This document shows positions 6,681 to 14,955 of a stretch of DNA of 18,900 bases, piece after piece. Both the position numbers and the translations under genes were made by a program. This DNA comes from Bacillota bacterium. GTDB taxonomy: Bacteria; Bacillota; Clostridia; Lachnospirales; Cellulosilyticaceae. The notes below the pieces were generated by a model. That model worked only from the letters and a program-made list of their open reading frames with translations. It was not told where the DNA came from and did no database searches. The stretch covers positions 1 to 18,900 of the forward strand of contig JAEYNQ010000093.1 of assembly GCA_023412455.1 (NCBI GenBank), written 5' to 3'. Position 1 is the stretch's first letter; each line of letters opens with the position of its first letter.

Positions 6681-8324
6681 ATGTATAATATACTAAACAG
6701 ATTAAAAGAAGGTCTTCTTATTTTGGATTTAAGGGGAGAAGTTGTATTTATTAATGTGGCTCTTTTACAGATGCTCAATTACTTTAAATATGAATGGCTT
6801 GGTACAACCATTAAAACTTATATAGATAATTATGAAGAAGTCTATAGGATTTTAAGAGAAGGAAGTTATAAGGAGATGCCATTAACTTTCTATACCTCCA
6901 CAGGCAATCAGAAAAACTTTATATGTGAAGTAGAAAAAGGAACCTATGAAGAGCAAGAACGTCTTTTTATTTTAGCAAAGGATAGTACAGCTTACAAGCA
7001 ATCCTCTACTATTCTTCTTAAAAATCCACGGGTAACAACCTTAACAAGTAGGATACAAGGAAAGCCTATAGGTAAACCTTCCTATGCTTTTTTTGAGGAG
7101 ACAAAGAAAGGATTTAATAAGCAGATAATAGTAGAGCAAGACTTAGAAGGCTTTTTAAATATTACCACTGAGTTAATGTGTATTATAAATAACAAGGGGA
7201 ATTTTTTAAAGGTTACAGATAAGTGGGAGAAGGTGTTAGGTTGGTCAGAGAATGAACTTGTTAAGATGAATTGGTATGAACTCCTTCACCCAGAAGATAT
7301 ACTTTATCTTAATCAGCTCAATAGGGAAGGCAAAAATCAAGAGATAAAGAGAAATATTGCATTAAGATACCGATGCAAAAGTGGAGAATACAAGTGGATG
7401 AGTTGGCAGGGACAACTTGTTATGCAGGGACAAAAAAGACTATTGAAGGCTACAGAGGTTGAGGATGAGAAATGCGTAGACAAAGAAATCAATTACGGGC
7501 AAATCATTCGTAAGGTAGAGCTAAGAAACGAGTTTCTAACTAATATGTCCCATGAGTTTAAGACACCTCTTAATATTATTTTATCTGGTATTCAATTGAT
7601 AGGAACAGAACTAAGTGATACGAAAAGAGATCTTATACAAAAAGAAAAGCAGAGCATAAATTTAGGTAAATATACGACTATTATTCGACATAATGCCTAT
7701 CGTTTATTAAGGCTAGTTAATAATATTATTGATTTAACGAGTGTGGATTCAGGGTGTTGTGAGCTTCATCTTATGCGTTGCGATATTATTAACTTTGTAG
7801 AAGATATTACATTATTAGTAGCTAGGTATGTAAGCAATAAGGATATAGAACTTATATTTGATACAGATGTGGAGGAGTTGATGATAACTTGTGATCCTAA
7901 CAAGATAGAGCGAATTATGTTTAACCTTTTATCCAATGCTATTAAATATAGAGGTGCAAAGGGGAAAATAGGGGTAACTATAAGCACTACAGAAGAAGAA
8001 GTTTACATCAGTGTTAAAGATAATGGAATAGGTATTCCAAAAGATAAGCAAGATAAGATTTTTGAGAACTTTGTACAATTAGATAAGATCTTTGTGAGAC
8101 GGACGGAAGGAAGTGGCATTGGATTAGCTTTAGTCAAAGCTTTAGTTAAACTTCACCAAGGGCATATTACTGTAGAGAGTGAAGTGGGTAAAGGTTCAGA
8201 ATTTGTGGTAACACTCCCTATAAAGTTAAGAGAGGATGTTTCTTGTTTAGAGGTCTATAAGAATTTAGCAGATAATTCCCTGGAAAGGTGCATTATAGAG
8301 TTTTCAGATATTTACAATCTATAA
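6681..8324 (+). CDS. Soluble PAS-PAS sensor histidine kinase
   Basis: This is a 547-residue protein with no membrane segment, so it should act in the cytoplasm. The domains are an N-terminal PAS-like region (about 1-100), a linker, a second PAS domain with PAC-like end (about 155-265), a dimerisation/phospho-acceptor helix with NMSHEFKTP (phospho-His 291), and a HATPase domain with the N-box FNLLSNAIKY (about 413-422), DNGIGIP (about 447) and GSGIGLALVK. All kinase motifs are intact. The C-terminal tail ends in IEFSDIYNL, a tail I associate with other clostridial PAS kinases (from memory). The start is placed at 6681 because AGGAGG (6669-6674) is 6 bases before it; the ATG at 6675 touches the ribosome site. 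No response regulator adjoins it, so its partner is elsewhere. Signal unknown. The GntR gene follows after 78 bases. Confidence 0.9.
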   Translation: MYNILNRLKEGLLILDLRGEVVFINVALLQMLNYFKYEWLGTTIKTYIDNYEEVYRILREGSYKEMPLTFYTSTGNQKNFICEVEKGTYEEQERLFILAKDSTAYKQSSTILLKNPRVTTLTSRIQGKPIGKPSYAFFEETKKGFNKQIIVEQDLEGFLNITTELMCIINNKGNFLKVTDKWEKVLGWSENELVKMNWYELLHPEDILYLNQLNREGKNQEIKRNIALRYRCKSGEYKWMSWQGQLVMQGQKRLLKATEVEDEKCVDKEINYGQIIRKVELRNEFLTNMSHEFKTPLNIILSGIQLIGTELSDTKRDLIQKEKQSINLGKYTTIIRHNAYRLLRLVNNIIDLTSVDSGCCELHLMRCDIINFVEDITLLVARYVSNKDIELIFDTDVEELMITCDPNKIERIMFNLLSNAIKYRGAKGKIGVTISTTEEEVYISVKDNGIGIPKDKQDKIFENFVQLDKIFVRRTEGSGIGLALVKALVKLHQGHITVESEVGKGSEFVVTLPIKLREDVSCLEVYKNLADNSLERCIIEFSDIYNL

Positions 8325-8333
8325 AATAGCAAA

Positions 8334-8361
8334 TAGACTTTTGGGCAAGAAGGGTTATAAT
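8334..8361 (+). promoter_or_regulatory. Possible promoter for the GntR regulator
   Basis: TATAAT is perfect at 8356-8361, with a weak -35 (TAGACT, 8334-8339) 16 bases upstream. No terminator separates the kinase from this gene, so read-through transcription is also possible. Confidence 0.35.
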
Positions 8362-8402
8362 AAGAAGTATGAGTAAAGTATAAAAAGGGAGCAGGCCACA
8401 AG

Positions 8403-9140
8403 ATGATGGAGATAAAAAATGATTTTACCCCCATGTACTATCAGTTGAAGAATATTATTATTGATATGATAGAAAATGAAGAAATAGGTGAGGATGAGTG
8501 TATTCCATCAGAACCTAAATTGATGAAGACTTATAATTTAAGTCGTACCACGGTCAGGAAAGCTATTGATGAATTAGTAAATGAGGGCTATCTCTACAAA
8601 AAGCAAGGAAAAGGGACTTTTGTAAAAGGAAGAGGCTTTGAACAAGGCCTGATTAAACTATCTGGCTGTAGTGAAGATATTAGACGCTATGGGTTAGAAC
8701 CTAAGCCCTACGTTTTAAAAGCTATTATAGAAAAACCTTCTAAAAAAGTAGCAAAGCTATTAGAGATTTCTCAAGAAGAAGAAATCTTTTATATGGAACG
8801 TGTCATTTATGGGGATGATATTCCCATTAATAAAAACAAAAGTTATATTCCTTATAAGTTATTTAAAGGGATTGACGGTGTGGATTTTAGTAAAGAATCT
8901 TTATATAAGATCATAGAGAAGGATTATGGTGCAGTTATCAAAAGGGCTATTCGAACAGTGGAAGCTATTTTAGCCAGTGAAGAGATTGCCTTGCAATTAA
9001 AGATAAAAGAAGGAGCACCTGTTATGCTTTTTAAAGGTCAGGTTTATGCAGAACTTCATAACAGGGAAGTCATTATCGAATATTTTGAGGCTATTTATCG
9101 TTCAGACCAGTTTCAATTCTATATTGAGCAGCACCGTTAA
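8403..9140 (+). CDS. GntR-family transcriptional regulator, HutC subfamily (UTRA domain)
   Basis: This 245-residue protein has an N-terminal winged helix (about 10-76): PMYYQLKNII, then IPSEPKLMKTYNLSRTTVRKA as the recognition helix region, and the wing GYLYKKQGKGTFV. Residues about 95-240 form a UTRA effector domain with SEDIRRYG, the block FYMERVIYGDDIP, and a final EYFEAIYRSDQFQFYIE strand. HutC-type proteins are usually repressors released by small sugars, sugar phosphates or amino-acid-derived ligands; the ligand here is unknown. No transporter or enzyme gene is co-transcribed, so its target is not evident. The start is ATG 8403 or the adjacent ATG 8406; the ribosome site (AAGGGA, 8385-8390) is weak and far. 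A perfect terminator follows. Confidence 0.9.
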   Translation: MMEIKNDFTPMYYQLKNIIIDMIENEEIGEDECIPSEPKLMKTYNLSRTTVRKAIDELVNEGYLYKKQGKGTFVKGRGFEQGLIKLSGCSEDIRRYGLEPKPYVLKAIIEKPSKKVAKLLEISQEEEIFYMERVIYGDDIPINKNKSYIPYKLFKGIDGVDFSKESLYKIIEKDYGAVIKRAIRTVEAILASEEIALQLKIKEGAPVMLFKGQVYAELHNREVIIEYFEAIYRSDQFQFYIEQHR

Positions 9141-9200
9141 ATAAGGTCTCATGAGAGAATAAGCCCACCACATATAATAAATAAGAGTGAGAAGCATGAG

Positions 9201-9239
9201 ATGAGAGTATTGTTAGTTAAAGCAATACTCTCATTTTTT
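9201..9239 (+). terminator. Strong Rho-independent terminator after the GntR gene
   Basis: The perfect 12-base-pair stem ATGAGAGTATTG (9201-9212) with CAATACTCTCAT (9223-9234) has a 10-base loop and is followed by T at 9234-9239. Confidence 0.9.
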
Positions 9240-9285
9240 AAAGTTTACAAAAGTGGGTTCTTTACTTTCCTAGACTAGGGGGAGT

Positions 9286-9306
9286 ACAGAGGGGAAGCCC
9301 CTCTGT
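9286..9306. repeat. GC-rich perfect hairpin in intergenic island
   Basis: ACAGAGGGG (9286-9294) and CCCCTCTGT (9298-9306) pair perfectly over 9 bases around the loop AAG. No T-run follows on either strand, so it is not a standard terminator. It is much richer in GC than the surrounding DNA and sits just before a strong ribosome site (9313-9319). It could be an mRNA structure or a transposon end remnant. Confidence 0.6.
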
Positions 9307-9325
9307 CATATTAAGGAGGCGCCTT

Positions 9326-9349
9326 ATGAAAGATGGAATTAATAGGTAG
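9326..9349 (+). other. Seven-codon mini-ORF with strong ribosome site (leader peptide or gene remnant)
   Basis: A perfect AAGGAGG (9313-9319) stands 6 bases before an ATG that opens MKDGINR and then stops at TAG. The -10 box at 9370 lies downstream of it, so it would not be in the leader of the 9484 mRNA unless another promoter lies upstream. It is either a vestige of a gene start or a tiny peptide. The rest of 9141-9483 holds the terminator at 9201, this island and the promoter at 9367; no other gene was seen. Confidence 0.3.
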
Positions 9350-9366
9350 GAAATTATTTAGGATAA

Positions 9367-9375
9367 TGTTATAAT
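9367..9375 (+). promoter_or_regulatory. Extended -10 promoter for the sugar-sensing operon
   Basis: TGTTATAAT at 9367-9375 is a perfect extended -10 (TGnTATAAT). The -35 position is poor, as is usual for extended -10 promoters or for ones needing an activator. The leader would be about 100 bases. The box lies inside one arm of an inverted repeat (ATAATGTTA 9363-9371 with TAACATTAT 9408-9416), which could be an operator or an mRNA structure. Confidence 0.55.
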
Positions 9376-9483
9376 TTATATAAAACATAAAACATTTAAA
9401 GAAATGGTAACATTATACAAAAGTTAATTTTAGATGAATAAGGACTTGAATTAGAAGAAGGAAACAGGAAGAAGGAAGATACG

Positions 9484-10524
9484 ATGAATAGAGGGAATAA
9501 AAAGATATTTACAGCCATTTTATATATAAGTATAAGTGTTATTTTGATGATTACCTTGTTTAGTTTTTTCTATTTTAGACAGAAATTTTTTTCCATAGAT
9601 GCATCTAAAGACACAGCTTATGAAGTGTATGACAAGCATTATATGATGATAACCAGTGATATCAAATCCCCTTTTTGGGAATCTGTTTATGAGGCAGCTA
9701 AGCTAGAAGCTAAAGAGTATAATGCTTATGTGGAGTATATGGGCAAGAATTTATCTACAGCTTATGATGTTAAAGAGCTCTTAAAAATGGCTATTCATTG
9801 TGATGTAGATGGGATTATTTTGGAGGGGGATGAAAGTGAAGAGATGACAGCCCTCATTAATAAGGCCGTTGAAAAAGGGCTGGTAGTTATTACAGTGCTA
9901 AAGGATAATCCGAATAGTAAAAGACAATGCTTTGTAGGCGTTAATAATTATAATCTAGGAAAAGTCTATGGGGAGCAAGTTTTAAGCTTATATTATGGAG
10001 AGCCTGAGCGCATTTTAGTATTAATGGATGCAGGCAGCTCCAATACCAATCAAAGCACTATTTATTCCGGTATTAAAGATACCCTCTATAAGGGGATAGA
10101 GGAAAGTGAAAACATCGATATACATACAGTGACCATTGGGAATGAAAATCGTTTTAGTTCAGAAGAGAGCATAAGAGATATTATCATGGATGTGAAGCAT
10201 CTACCATCTATTATGATTTGCTTAAGTGATGTGGATACCAAATGTGCTTATCAGGCAGTAGTGGATCATAATAAGGTGGGGCAGATTAATATTTTAGGTT
10301 ATTATGATTCCCAGGATATTTTAGGAGCTATTAAGAAGGAGATTATTCATTCTACCATTGCTATAGATGCAAAGGAAATGGGAGAGCTTTGTAGCCATGC
10401 TCTTGAAGAGTATAGAGAGGCAGGTCACGTCAGTGATTATTTGCCCGTTAGCACAGAATTAATTACCTTAAAAAACATTGATAAGTATCTAGAGGTAGCC
10501 AAGGATTTATCTGTTACACAATAG
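9484..10524 (+). CDS. Membrane-anchored periplasmic-type sugar-binding protein, sensor partner of LytS-type kinase (XylFII-like)
   Basis: This 346-residue protein has one N-terminal membrane segment (about 8-31) with no cleavage site or lipobox, so it stays anchored facing outward. The rest (about 52-335) is a ribose/xylose-type periplasmic binding domain (Peripla_BP_4 style): SDIKSPFWESVYEAA at the start, DVDGIILEG, GVNNYNLGKVYGEQV, and a hinge-region NILGYYDSQDI. Placed directly before a LytS/YesM kinase and a YesN regulator, it matches the XylFII-LytS-YesN arrangement described in Clostridium beijerinckii, where XylFII binds xylose and contacts the kinase's outer domain. That it senses xylose here is inferred. 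The best start is the ATG 25 bases after the start of a purine-rich stretch (GAAGAAGG); the next gene follows after 25 bases. Confidence 0.85.
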   Translation: MNRGNKKIFTAILYISISVILMITLFSFFYFRQKFFSIDASKDTAYEVYDKHYMMITSDIKSPFWESVYEAAKLEAKEYNAYVEYMGKNLSTAYDVKELLKMAIHCDVDGIILEGDESEEMTALINKAVEKGLVVITVLKDNPNSKRQCFVGVNNYNLGKVYGEQVLSLYYGEPERILVLMDAGSSNTNQSTIYSGIKDTLYKGIEESENIDIHTVTIGNENRFSSEESIRDIIMDVKHLPSIMICLSDVDTKCAYQAVVDHNKVGQINILGYYDSQDILGAIKKEIIHSTIAIDAKEMGELCSHALEEYREAGHVSDYLPVSTELITLKNIDKYLEVAKDLSVTQ

Positions 10525-10549
10525 GTAGCAATGAAGGAGGAGGGAGATA

Positions 10550-12055
10550 ATGAATAAAGTGATACAGTTAATAAAAAACAAATGGTATTGTCTAAATATA
10601 AGAGCAAAGCTTATTACAGTCTTTATGTCTACCTTCGTTGTTGTGTTAATGCTTAATGTCTATATGTATATTAATATCAATTCCATAACAAGAGAGATTG
10701 ATAAGGTCTATATGAGTAATGTTAAGCTTAATCAATTGATCGACACCTTGTCTTCTGTTCAAAACAGTATGACAGAGTACCTCAATACTAAAAACTCGGA
10801 ATCCTTGCAATATTATTATTTTTGGGAACAAAATTATACAAAGCAGATACAGGATTTAAATACAGACATTATAGATAATAATAGGCTCCTTATGGAAAAA
10901 AATATTAAGAACATGTCGGAGAACTACCTTAAAATCACAAATGAAACGATGCAAGCCAAGAGAAGTAGGAATATTGAGAAGTACAAAAAATATTATCAAG
11001 AAGCCACAGAGTTATTTAATAACATTAATACCTACACCTATAGTTTAAATAATGGACAGTTTAAATATAACTCTCAAAATTACCAACGTTCACTTAGCTC
11101 CTTACAGTATTTAGAAGTAATTATGACCATGTTTATCCTTGCGGCCATTAGCTTTAGTATTCTAGTGATTTATTTGCTTACTTATAATATCACCAATCCT
11201 CTAACAGAGTTAGCAAAGGCAGCAGATGAAATTGCAAAGGGAAATTTTCAAGTCAGCTTGGTAAAAATTTATGCATTAGATGAAGTAGGTGTCGTGTCTA
11301 AAGCTTTTAATCATATGATCATGAGTATACAAGACTATATTGACCGTATTAAAGTTAACTTAGAGATAGAAAATATGATGAAGGAAAAAGAGTTAATTAT
11401 GGAAGGGCATCTTAAGGATGCACAGCTGAAATATTTACAGGCACAGATTAACCCTCATTTTTTATTTAATACACTTAACGCAGGCGCACAATTAGCCATG
11501 ATGGAAGGGGCAGACACCACCTGTGTATTTATTGAAAACATGGCCGATTTCTTTCGCTATAATATTAAAAAAATAAATGAGGATGCTACCTTAGAAGAAG
11601 AACTTCGTTTGGTAGATAATTATATTCATATACTCAACGTCCGCTTTGTAGGAGAAATTCATTACAAAAAATATGTAGAAGAGTCTGTATTGCAGGTAAG
11701 AGTCCCTAGTATGATATTGCAACCCATAGTGGAGAATGCTGTGAACTATGGCATAAGAGACATAGATTGGGAGGGCATTATTGAACTCAAGGTCTATCAA
11801 GAAAATAACTTAATCATTATTTGTATCTCTGATAATGGCATGGGCATGAGCCAAAGCAAGATTCAAGCCATTCTACAAGGTAAAGACAAGGGGGAAAACG
11901 ACAGTAAAAGCTCCAATGGAATTGGCTTAAATAATGTCATCAATCGCTTAAAGCTTTATTATAATCAAGAAGATGTATTTGAGATAAGAAGTAAGGGATA
12001 TAAACAGGGGACACAGGTTATCATTTATATTCCTTTGGATAATACAGTAGAATAA
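10550..12055 (+). CDS. LytS/YesM-type sensor histidine kinase
   Basis: This is a 501-residue membrane kinase. It has a first membrane segment at about 20-42, an outer, largely helical Asn/Tyr-rich region at about 43-187, a second segment at about 188-212, a HAMP linker at about 212-265 (NPLTELAKAADEIAKGNF), and a His_kinase region with QINPHFLFNTLN (phospho-His 303). The HATPase part carries ILQPIVENAVNYG, DNGMGM and GIGLNNVINRL. All motifs expected for activity are present. It probably phosphorylates the adjacent YesN-type regulator and takes its input from the anchored binding protein just upstream, through the outer domain. AAGGAGGAGGG gives a very strong ribosome site. The spacing to the regulator gene is 70 bases without a terminator. 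Confidence 0.92.
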   Translation: MNKVIQLIKNKWYCLNIRAKLITVFMSTFVVVLMLNVYMYININSITREIDKVYMSNVKLNQLIDTLSSVQNSMTEYLNTKNSESLQYYYFWEQNYTKQIQDLNTDIIDNNRLLMEKNIKNMSENYLKITNETMQAKRSRNIEKYKKYYQEATELFNNINTYTYSLNNGQFKYNSQNYQRSLSSLQYLEVIMTMFILAAISFSILVIYLLTYNITNPLTELAKAADEIAKGNFQVSLVKIYALDEVGVVSKAFNHMIMSIQDYIDRIKVNLEIENMMKEKELIMEGHLKDAQLKYLQAQINPHFLFNTLNAGAQLAMMEGADTTCVFIENMADFFRYNIKKINEDATLEEELRLVDNYIHILNVRFVGEIHYKKYVEESVLQVRVPSMILQPIVENAVNYGIRDIDWEGIIELKVYQENNLIIICISDNGMGMSQSKIQAILQGKDKGENDSKSSNGIGLNNVINRLKLYYNQEDVFEIRSKGYKQGTQVIIYIPLDNTVE

Positions 12056-12125
12056 GGCTTGAAAATAGGAAGGTGTTATTAGAAAAAATAGCTACGGTGT
12101 TTTAATGAAAGAAGAGGGGTGCAAA

Positions 12126-13721
12126 ATGTATAGAATTATGCTGGCTGATGATGAAGGGATTGTCATCAATTCTCTTAAATTTATTATTGAAAAATATTTT
12201 AAAGAAGAATGCATTATTGAATTTGCAAAGACAGGCCGTAACGTTATAGAATTGGCAGAAAGCTTTAGACCAGATATTGCTTTTATGGACATTCAGATGC
12301 CAGGAATTAATGGTATAGATGCTATGAAAGAAATTAAGAAAGTAAGCCCTTCAACTATTTTTATAGTCTTATCCGCTTATGATAAATTTGATTATGCAAA
12401 GGAGGCCATTCAATTAGGTGTACTGGCCTATCTTAATAAACCTGTTAATCAAAAGGTGATTATAGAAGTTATTGAGAAAGCCATGAAAATCATAGATACA
12501 CAAAAGCAAAAAAGAAACCATGATCTTATGGTGAAAGAGAAACTAGAAACAGTCATCCCTATCATAGAAAGTGGTCTGATCTATGCTATTCTTTTTCAAG
12601 AAGAATGTCCTGAGGATCGCTTGAAATATCATGAACTCTTAGACATTAAAGAAGAATATGGTTACATAATGGTATTAGAGTATGGGGATCAAATAGAAGA
12701 TGGGGATCTAAGTAATATAGTAGGAGTTAGCGTGAAAGCTCAGAGTTTTGCTTATGTTCTCAGAGAAGTAACTAAGCAATACTTTGATTGTGTTATTGGT
12801 GCCAATATGACGAATAAGACAGTTATTTTTGTACCCTTTAAAGAAGGACAGCTAGGCTATAAAGAGAGAATAGGGATTATAGAAAATGCGAGAACCATGC
12901 TTCAGAAGCTGAGTTATAAAATAGAGATAGAATTTAGATTAGGCATAGGAGGGGTTAAGAATCTCAATCGATTAATAGAATCCTATAGAGAAGCCATAAC
13001 AGCTATGAAAAATTCGAAAGAGGAGGTGGTACATTTTAATGACCTTCCTTCTAGCATAATATATACGAAGGAATACCCTATTGAAATAGAACAAGAATTA
13101 CTCAATGATATCTACCAGGGGAGGTTGTCAGAAGCTAAGGCAGAAGCGAATAGTTACTTTGAACAACTTATGAGAAATTACCCAGAGTGTGAGGCAGATA
13201 TTAAGCTTAAAGTGCTAGAATTAGTATTATACAGTGAACAAAAGATTTTTGCTAATGAAGGGATGGTTTATGACTTTAGAAATAGGAAAAACTATTTAGA
13301 GGATATCTATGGAATAAAAACTTATGAGGAGCTTAAGAGGTGGTTTCTTTATAAAATTTCAGAAATCTGTACAGGAATTAGTACCAAGAAGAGTGACCAT
13401 TCCAATAGATGTATTGAGAAGGCAAAGGAATATATCAATCGGTGTTATTCCAAAGATATTTCCTTAGATGAAGTCTCCAGAGAGGTAGATATTAGTCCCT
13501 ACTATTTTAGTAAGCTCTTTAAAGAAGTGACAGGAGAAAATTTTATAGAGTACTTAACACGAATGAGAATTCAGACTGCTAAGGAGTTATTACGTAGTGA
13601 AATGAGCATTAAGGAAGTAGGCCTAGAAGTAGGCTATAGTGATCCAAATTATTTCAGTCGTATCTTTAAGAAGATTGTAGGTGTAACGCCTACAGAATTC
13701 AAGGAGGTTAAGCGCCAATGA
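12126..13721 (+). CDS. YesN-type response regulator with AraC-family DNA-binding domain
   Basis: This is a 531-residue protein. Receiver domain 1-120: acidic pair DD at 8-9, phospho-acceptor Asp55 in FMDIQMPG, Ser83 in LSAYDKFDYA and Lys105 in YLNKP. The middle region (about 130-420) is the long, poorly conserved part usual in YesN proteins. The last 100 residues hold two AraC-type helix-turn-helix units: DISLDEVSREVDISPYYFSK, then SIKEVGLEVGYSDPNYFSR, ending in the family motif GVTPTEF. The start is set at 12126 because GAGGGG lies about 6 bases before it; the in-frame ATG at 12105 has no ribosome site. The stop overlaps the next start (ATGA). It is expected to activate sugar-uptake genes, the nearest being the importer at 14956. 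Confidence 0.93.
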   Translation: MYRIMLADDEGIVINSLKFIIEKYFKEECIIEFAKTGRNVIELAESFRPDIAFMDIQMPGINGIDAMKEIKKVSPSTIFIVLSAYDKFDYAKEAIQLGVLAYLNKPVNQKVIIEVIEKAMKIIDTQKQKRNHDLMVKEKLETVIPIIESGLIYAILFQEECPEDRLKYHELLDIKEEYGYIMVLEYGDQIEDGDLSNIVGVSVKAQSFAYVLREVTKQYFDCVIGANMTNKTVIFVPFKEGQLGYKERIGIIENARTMLQKLSYKIEIEFRLGIGGVKNLNRLIESYREAITAMKNSKEEVVHFNDLPSSIIYTKEYPIEIEQELLNDIYQGRLSEAKAEANSYFEQLMRNYPECEADIKLKVLELVLYSEQKIFANEGMVYDFRNRKNYLEDIYGIKTYEELKRWFLYKISEICTGISTKKSDHSNRCIEKAKEYINRCYSKDISLDEVSREVDISPYYFSKLFKEVTGENFIEYLTRMRIQTAKELLRSEMSIKEVGLEVGYSDPNYFSRIFKKIVGVTPTEFKEVKRQ

Positions 13722-14758
13722 GAAGGAAAAGGGGGATTTGGGCCTTGATAAGCTTATGCTTATGGGCAGGGGTAGGTTGTGTTTCAGGTGATGCCTATAC
13801 AAGAGTAGAAAAACAAGAGGGTGAAGAAAAGATTAAAATTGGTTTATCTGTAGATTCCTTTGTTATAGAAAGATGGCAAAGGGAGAGGGATATATTTATT
13901 TCCAAGGCACAAGAACTAGGAGCAGAGGTTAATGTTCAGAATGCCAGTGGGGATGTTGAAGAACAGATTGCCCAGATTGAGTATCTTATTGATAAAAAGA
14001 TGGATGTGATCACCATTATACCTATTGATTCCAACGCACTTAGAGAGGTGGTAAGAAAAGCTAAGAGGGCAGGTATTAAAGTCATAGCTTATGACAGGCT
14101 ACTAACGAATGCGGGGGTAGACTTATACATCTCGTTTGATAATGAAAAAGTAGGGGAATTAATGGCACAAAGTCTGATTGAGAGTGTCCCTTTACAGGGG
14201 AATATTCTTATGATCTGTGGTCCCTTAACGGATAATAATGTGCTATTAATTAATAAAGGGTTTGAAAAAGTGCTTGAACGAAGTACATTACAGCTATTAG
14301 ATACGAGTTATGTAGAACAGTGGATTCCTGAGAAGGCCTTCACTATTACTAACAAATACCTTCAACGAAGCACCAAGATAGATGGTATTATGTGTGGGAA
14401 TGATGGTGTGGCAGGCCAGACTATAAAGGCTCTAGCAGAAAGAAGGCTAGCAGGCAAAGTGAGTGTAGTGGGACAAGATGCAGATATAGATGCCTGCCAA
14501 CGCATTGTGGAAGGTACACAGACCATGACTGTCTATAAGCCAGTAGATGAATTGGCTGAAAAGGCAGTAGAATATGCCATTCGCCTGGCTAAAGGAGAAA
14601 AGATTGATGCGCCTTACACGATTGATGATGGGAGTTTTGAAGTGCCCTATGAAAAACTAGAGCCTATAGCAGTGACTAAAGAGAATATGAAGGAAGTCAT
14701 TATTGATGGAGGCTTTCATTCAAAAGAAGATGTTTATCTGAATATTCCTAGTGAATAG
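13718..14758 (+). CDS. XylF-like D-xylose-binding protein
   Basis: This 346-residue protein follows E. coli XylF closely: RW near residue 52 with RDIFISKAQELGAEV, QIEYLIDKKMDVITIIP, AYDRLLTNAGVDLYISFDN, PLTDNN, WIPEKAF, GQDADIDACQRI and GTQTMTVYKP appear in order. The N-terminus (1-21) is a signal sequence ending in GVGC; Cys21 could be lipid-modified, but Gly at -3 is not the usual Leu/Val. The start overlaps the regulator stop by ATGA, with AAGGAGG 10 bases upstream inside the regulator gene, so translation is probably coupled. No xylGH pair is next to it; it may feed the GguAB importer encoded downstream or act in sensing. The operon ends just after it. Confidence 0.9.
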   Translation: MRRKRGIWALISLCLWAGVGCVSGDAYTRVEKQEGEEKIKIGLSVDSFVIERWQRERDIFISKAQELGAEVNVQNASGDVEEQIAQIEYLIDKKMDVITIIPIDSNALREVVRKAKRAGIKVIAYDRLLTNAGVDLYISFDNEKVGELMAQSLIESVPLQGNILMICGPLTDNNVLLINKGFEKVLERSTLQLLDTSYVEQWIPEKAFTITNKYLQRSTKIDGIMCGNDGVAGQTIKALAERRLAGKVSVVGQDADIDACQRIVEGTQTMTVYKPVDELAEKAVEYAIRLAKGEKIDAPYTIDDGSFEVPYEKLEPIAVTKENMKEVIIDGGFHSKEDVYLNIPSE

Positions 14759-14779
14759 TATACAAAATGCCTAAAAAAG

Positions 14780-14814
14780 TAAGACCTAGACAATATTGTT
14801 TAGGTCTTATTTTT
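14780..14814 (+). terminator. Strong Rho-independent terminator of the sensing operon
   Basis: The arms 14780-14793 and 14796-14809 are complementary over 14 bases with one G-U pair; the innermost AATATT pairs cannot form, leaving a short AT-rich loop. T follows at 14810-14814. It separates the sensor/XylF unit from the importer operon. Confidence 0.9.
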
Positions 14815-14893
14815 GTAGCAATAAAATGCTAGACATATAAAATGAATAAAATGAATTAACAAAAATATAAAGAATGTTAAAAACAAAATACTA

Positions 14894-14930
14894 TTACAGT
14901 TGTGTTACACTAAATAAGTAAAGATTACAC
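14894..14930. promoter_or_regulatory. Phased TTACA repeats, candidate binding site of the YesN-type regulator
   Basis: TTACA occurs at 14894, 14905 and 14925, that is at 11- and 20-base intervals, close to one and two helical turns; the last two copies extend to TTACAC. The middle copy also forms the small palindrome GTGTTACAC (14902-14910). AraC-type regulators bind such direct repeats. No confident -35/-10 pair was found in 14815-14955, as expected if the promoter needs an activator. Confidence 0.4.
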
Positions 14931-14955
14931 ATTAATTCTAAGGGGGATAAGTAAA

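Noticed and set aside
9286..9306. GC-rich hairpin as a terminator
   Set aside because: No T-run follows on either strand, and the perfect GntR terminator already lies at 9201-9239.
9241..9483. A known riboswitch class in the leader of the sensing operon
   Set aside because: I could not match the sequence to conserved cores of riboswitches I know, and the likely -10 box lies after the structured part.
12105..12125. ATG at 12105 as the start of the response regulator
   Set aside because: It has no ribosome site and would add seven residues before the conserved receiver start; 12126 has GAGGGG at good distance.
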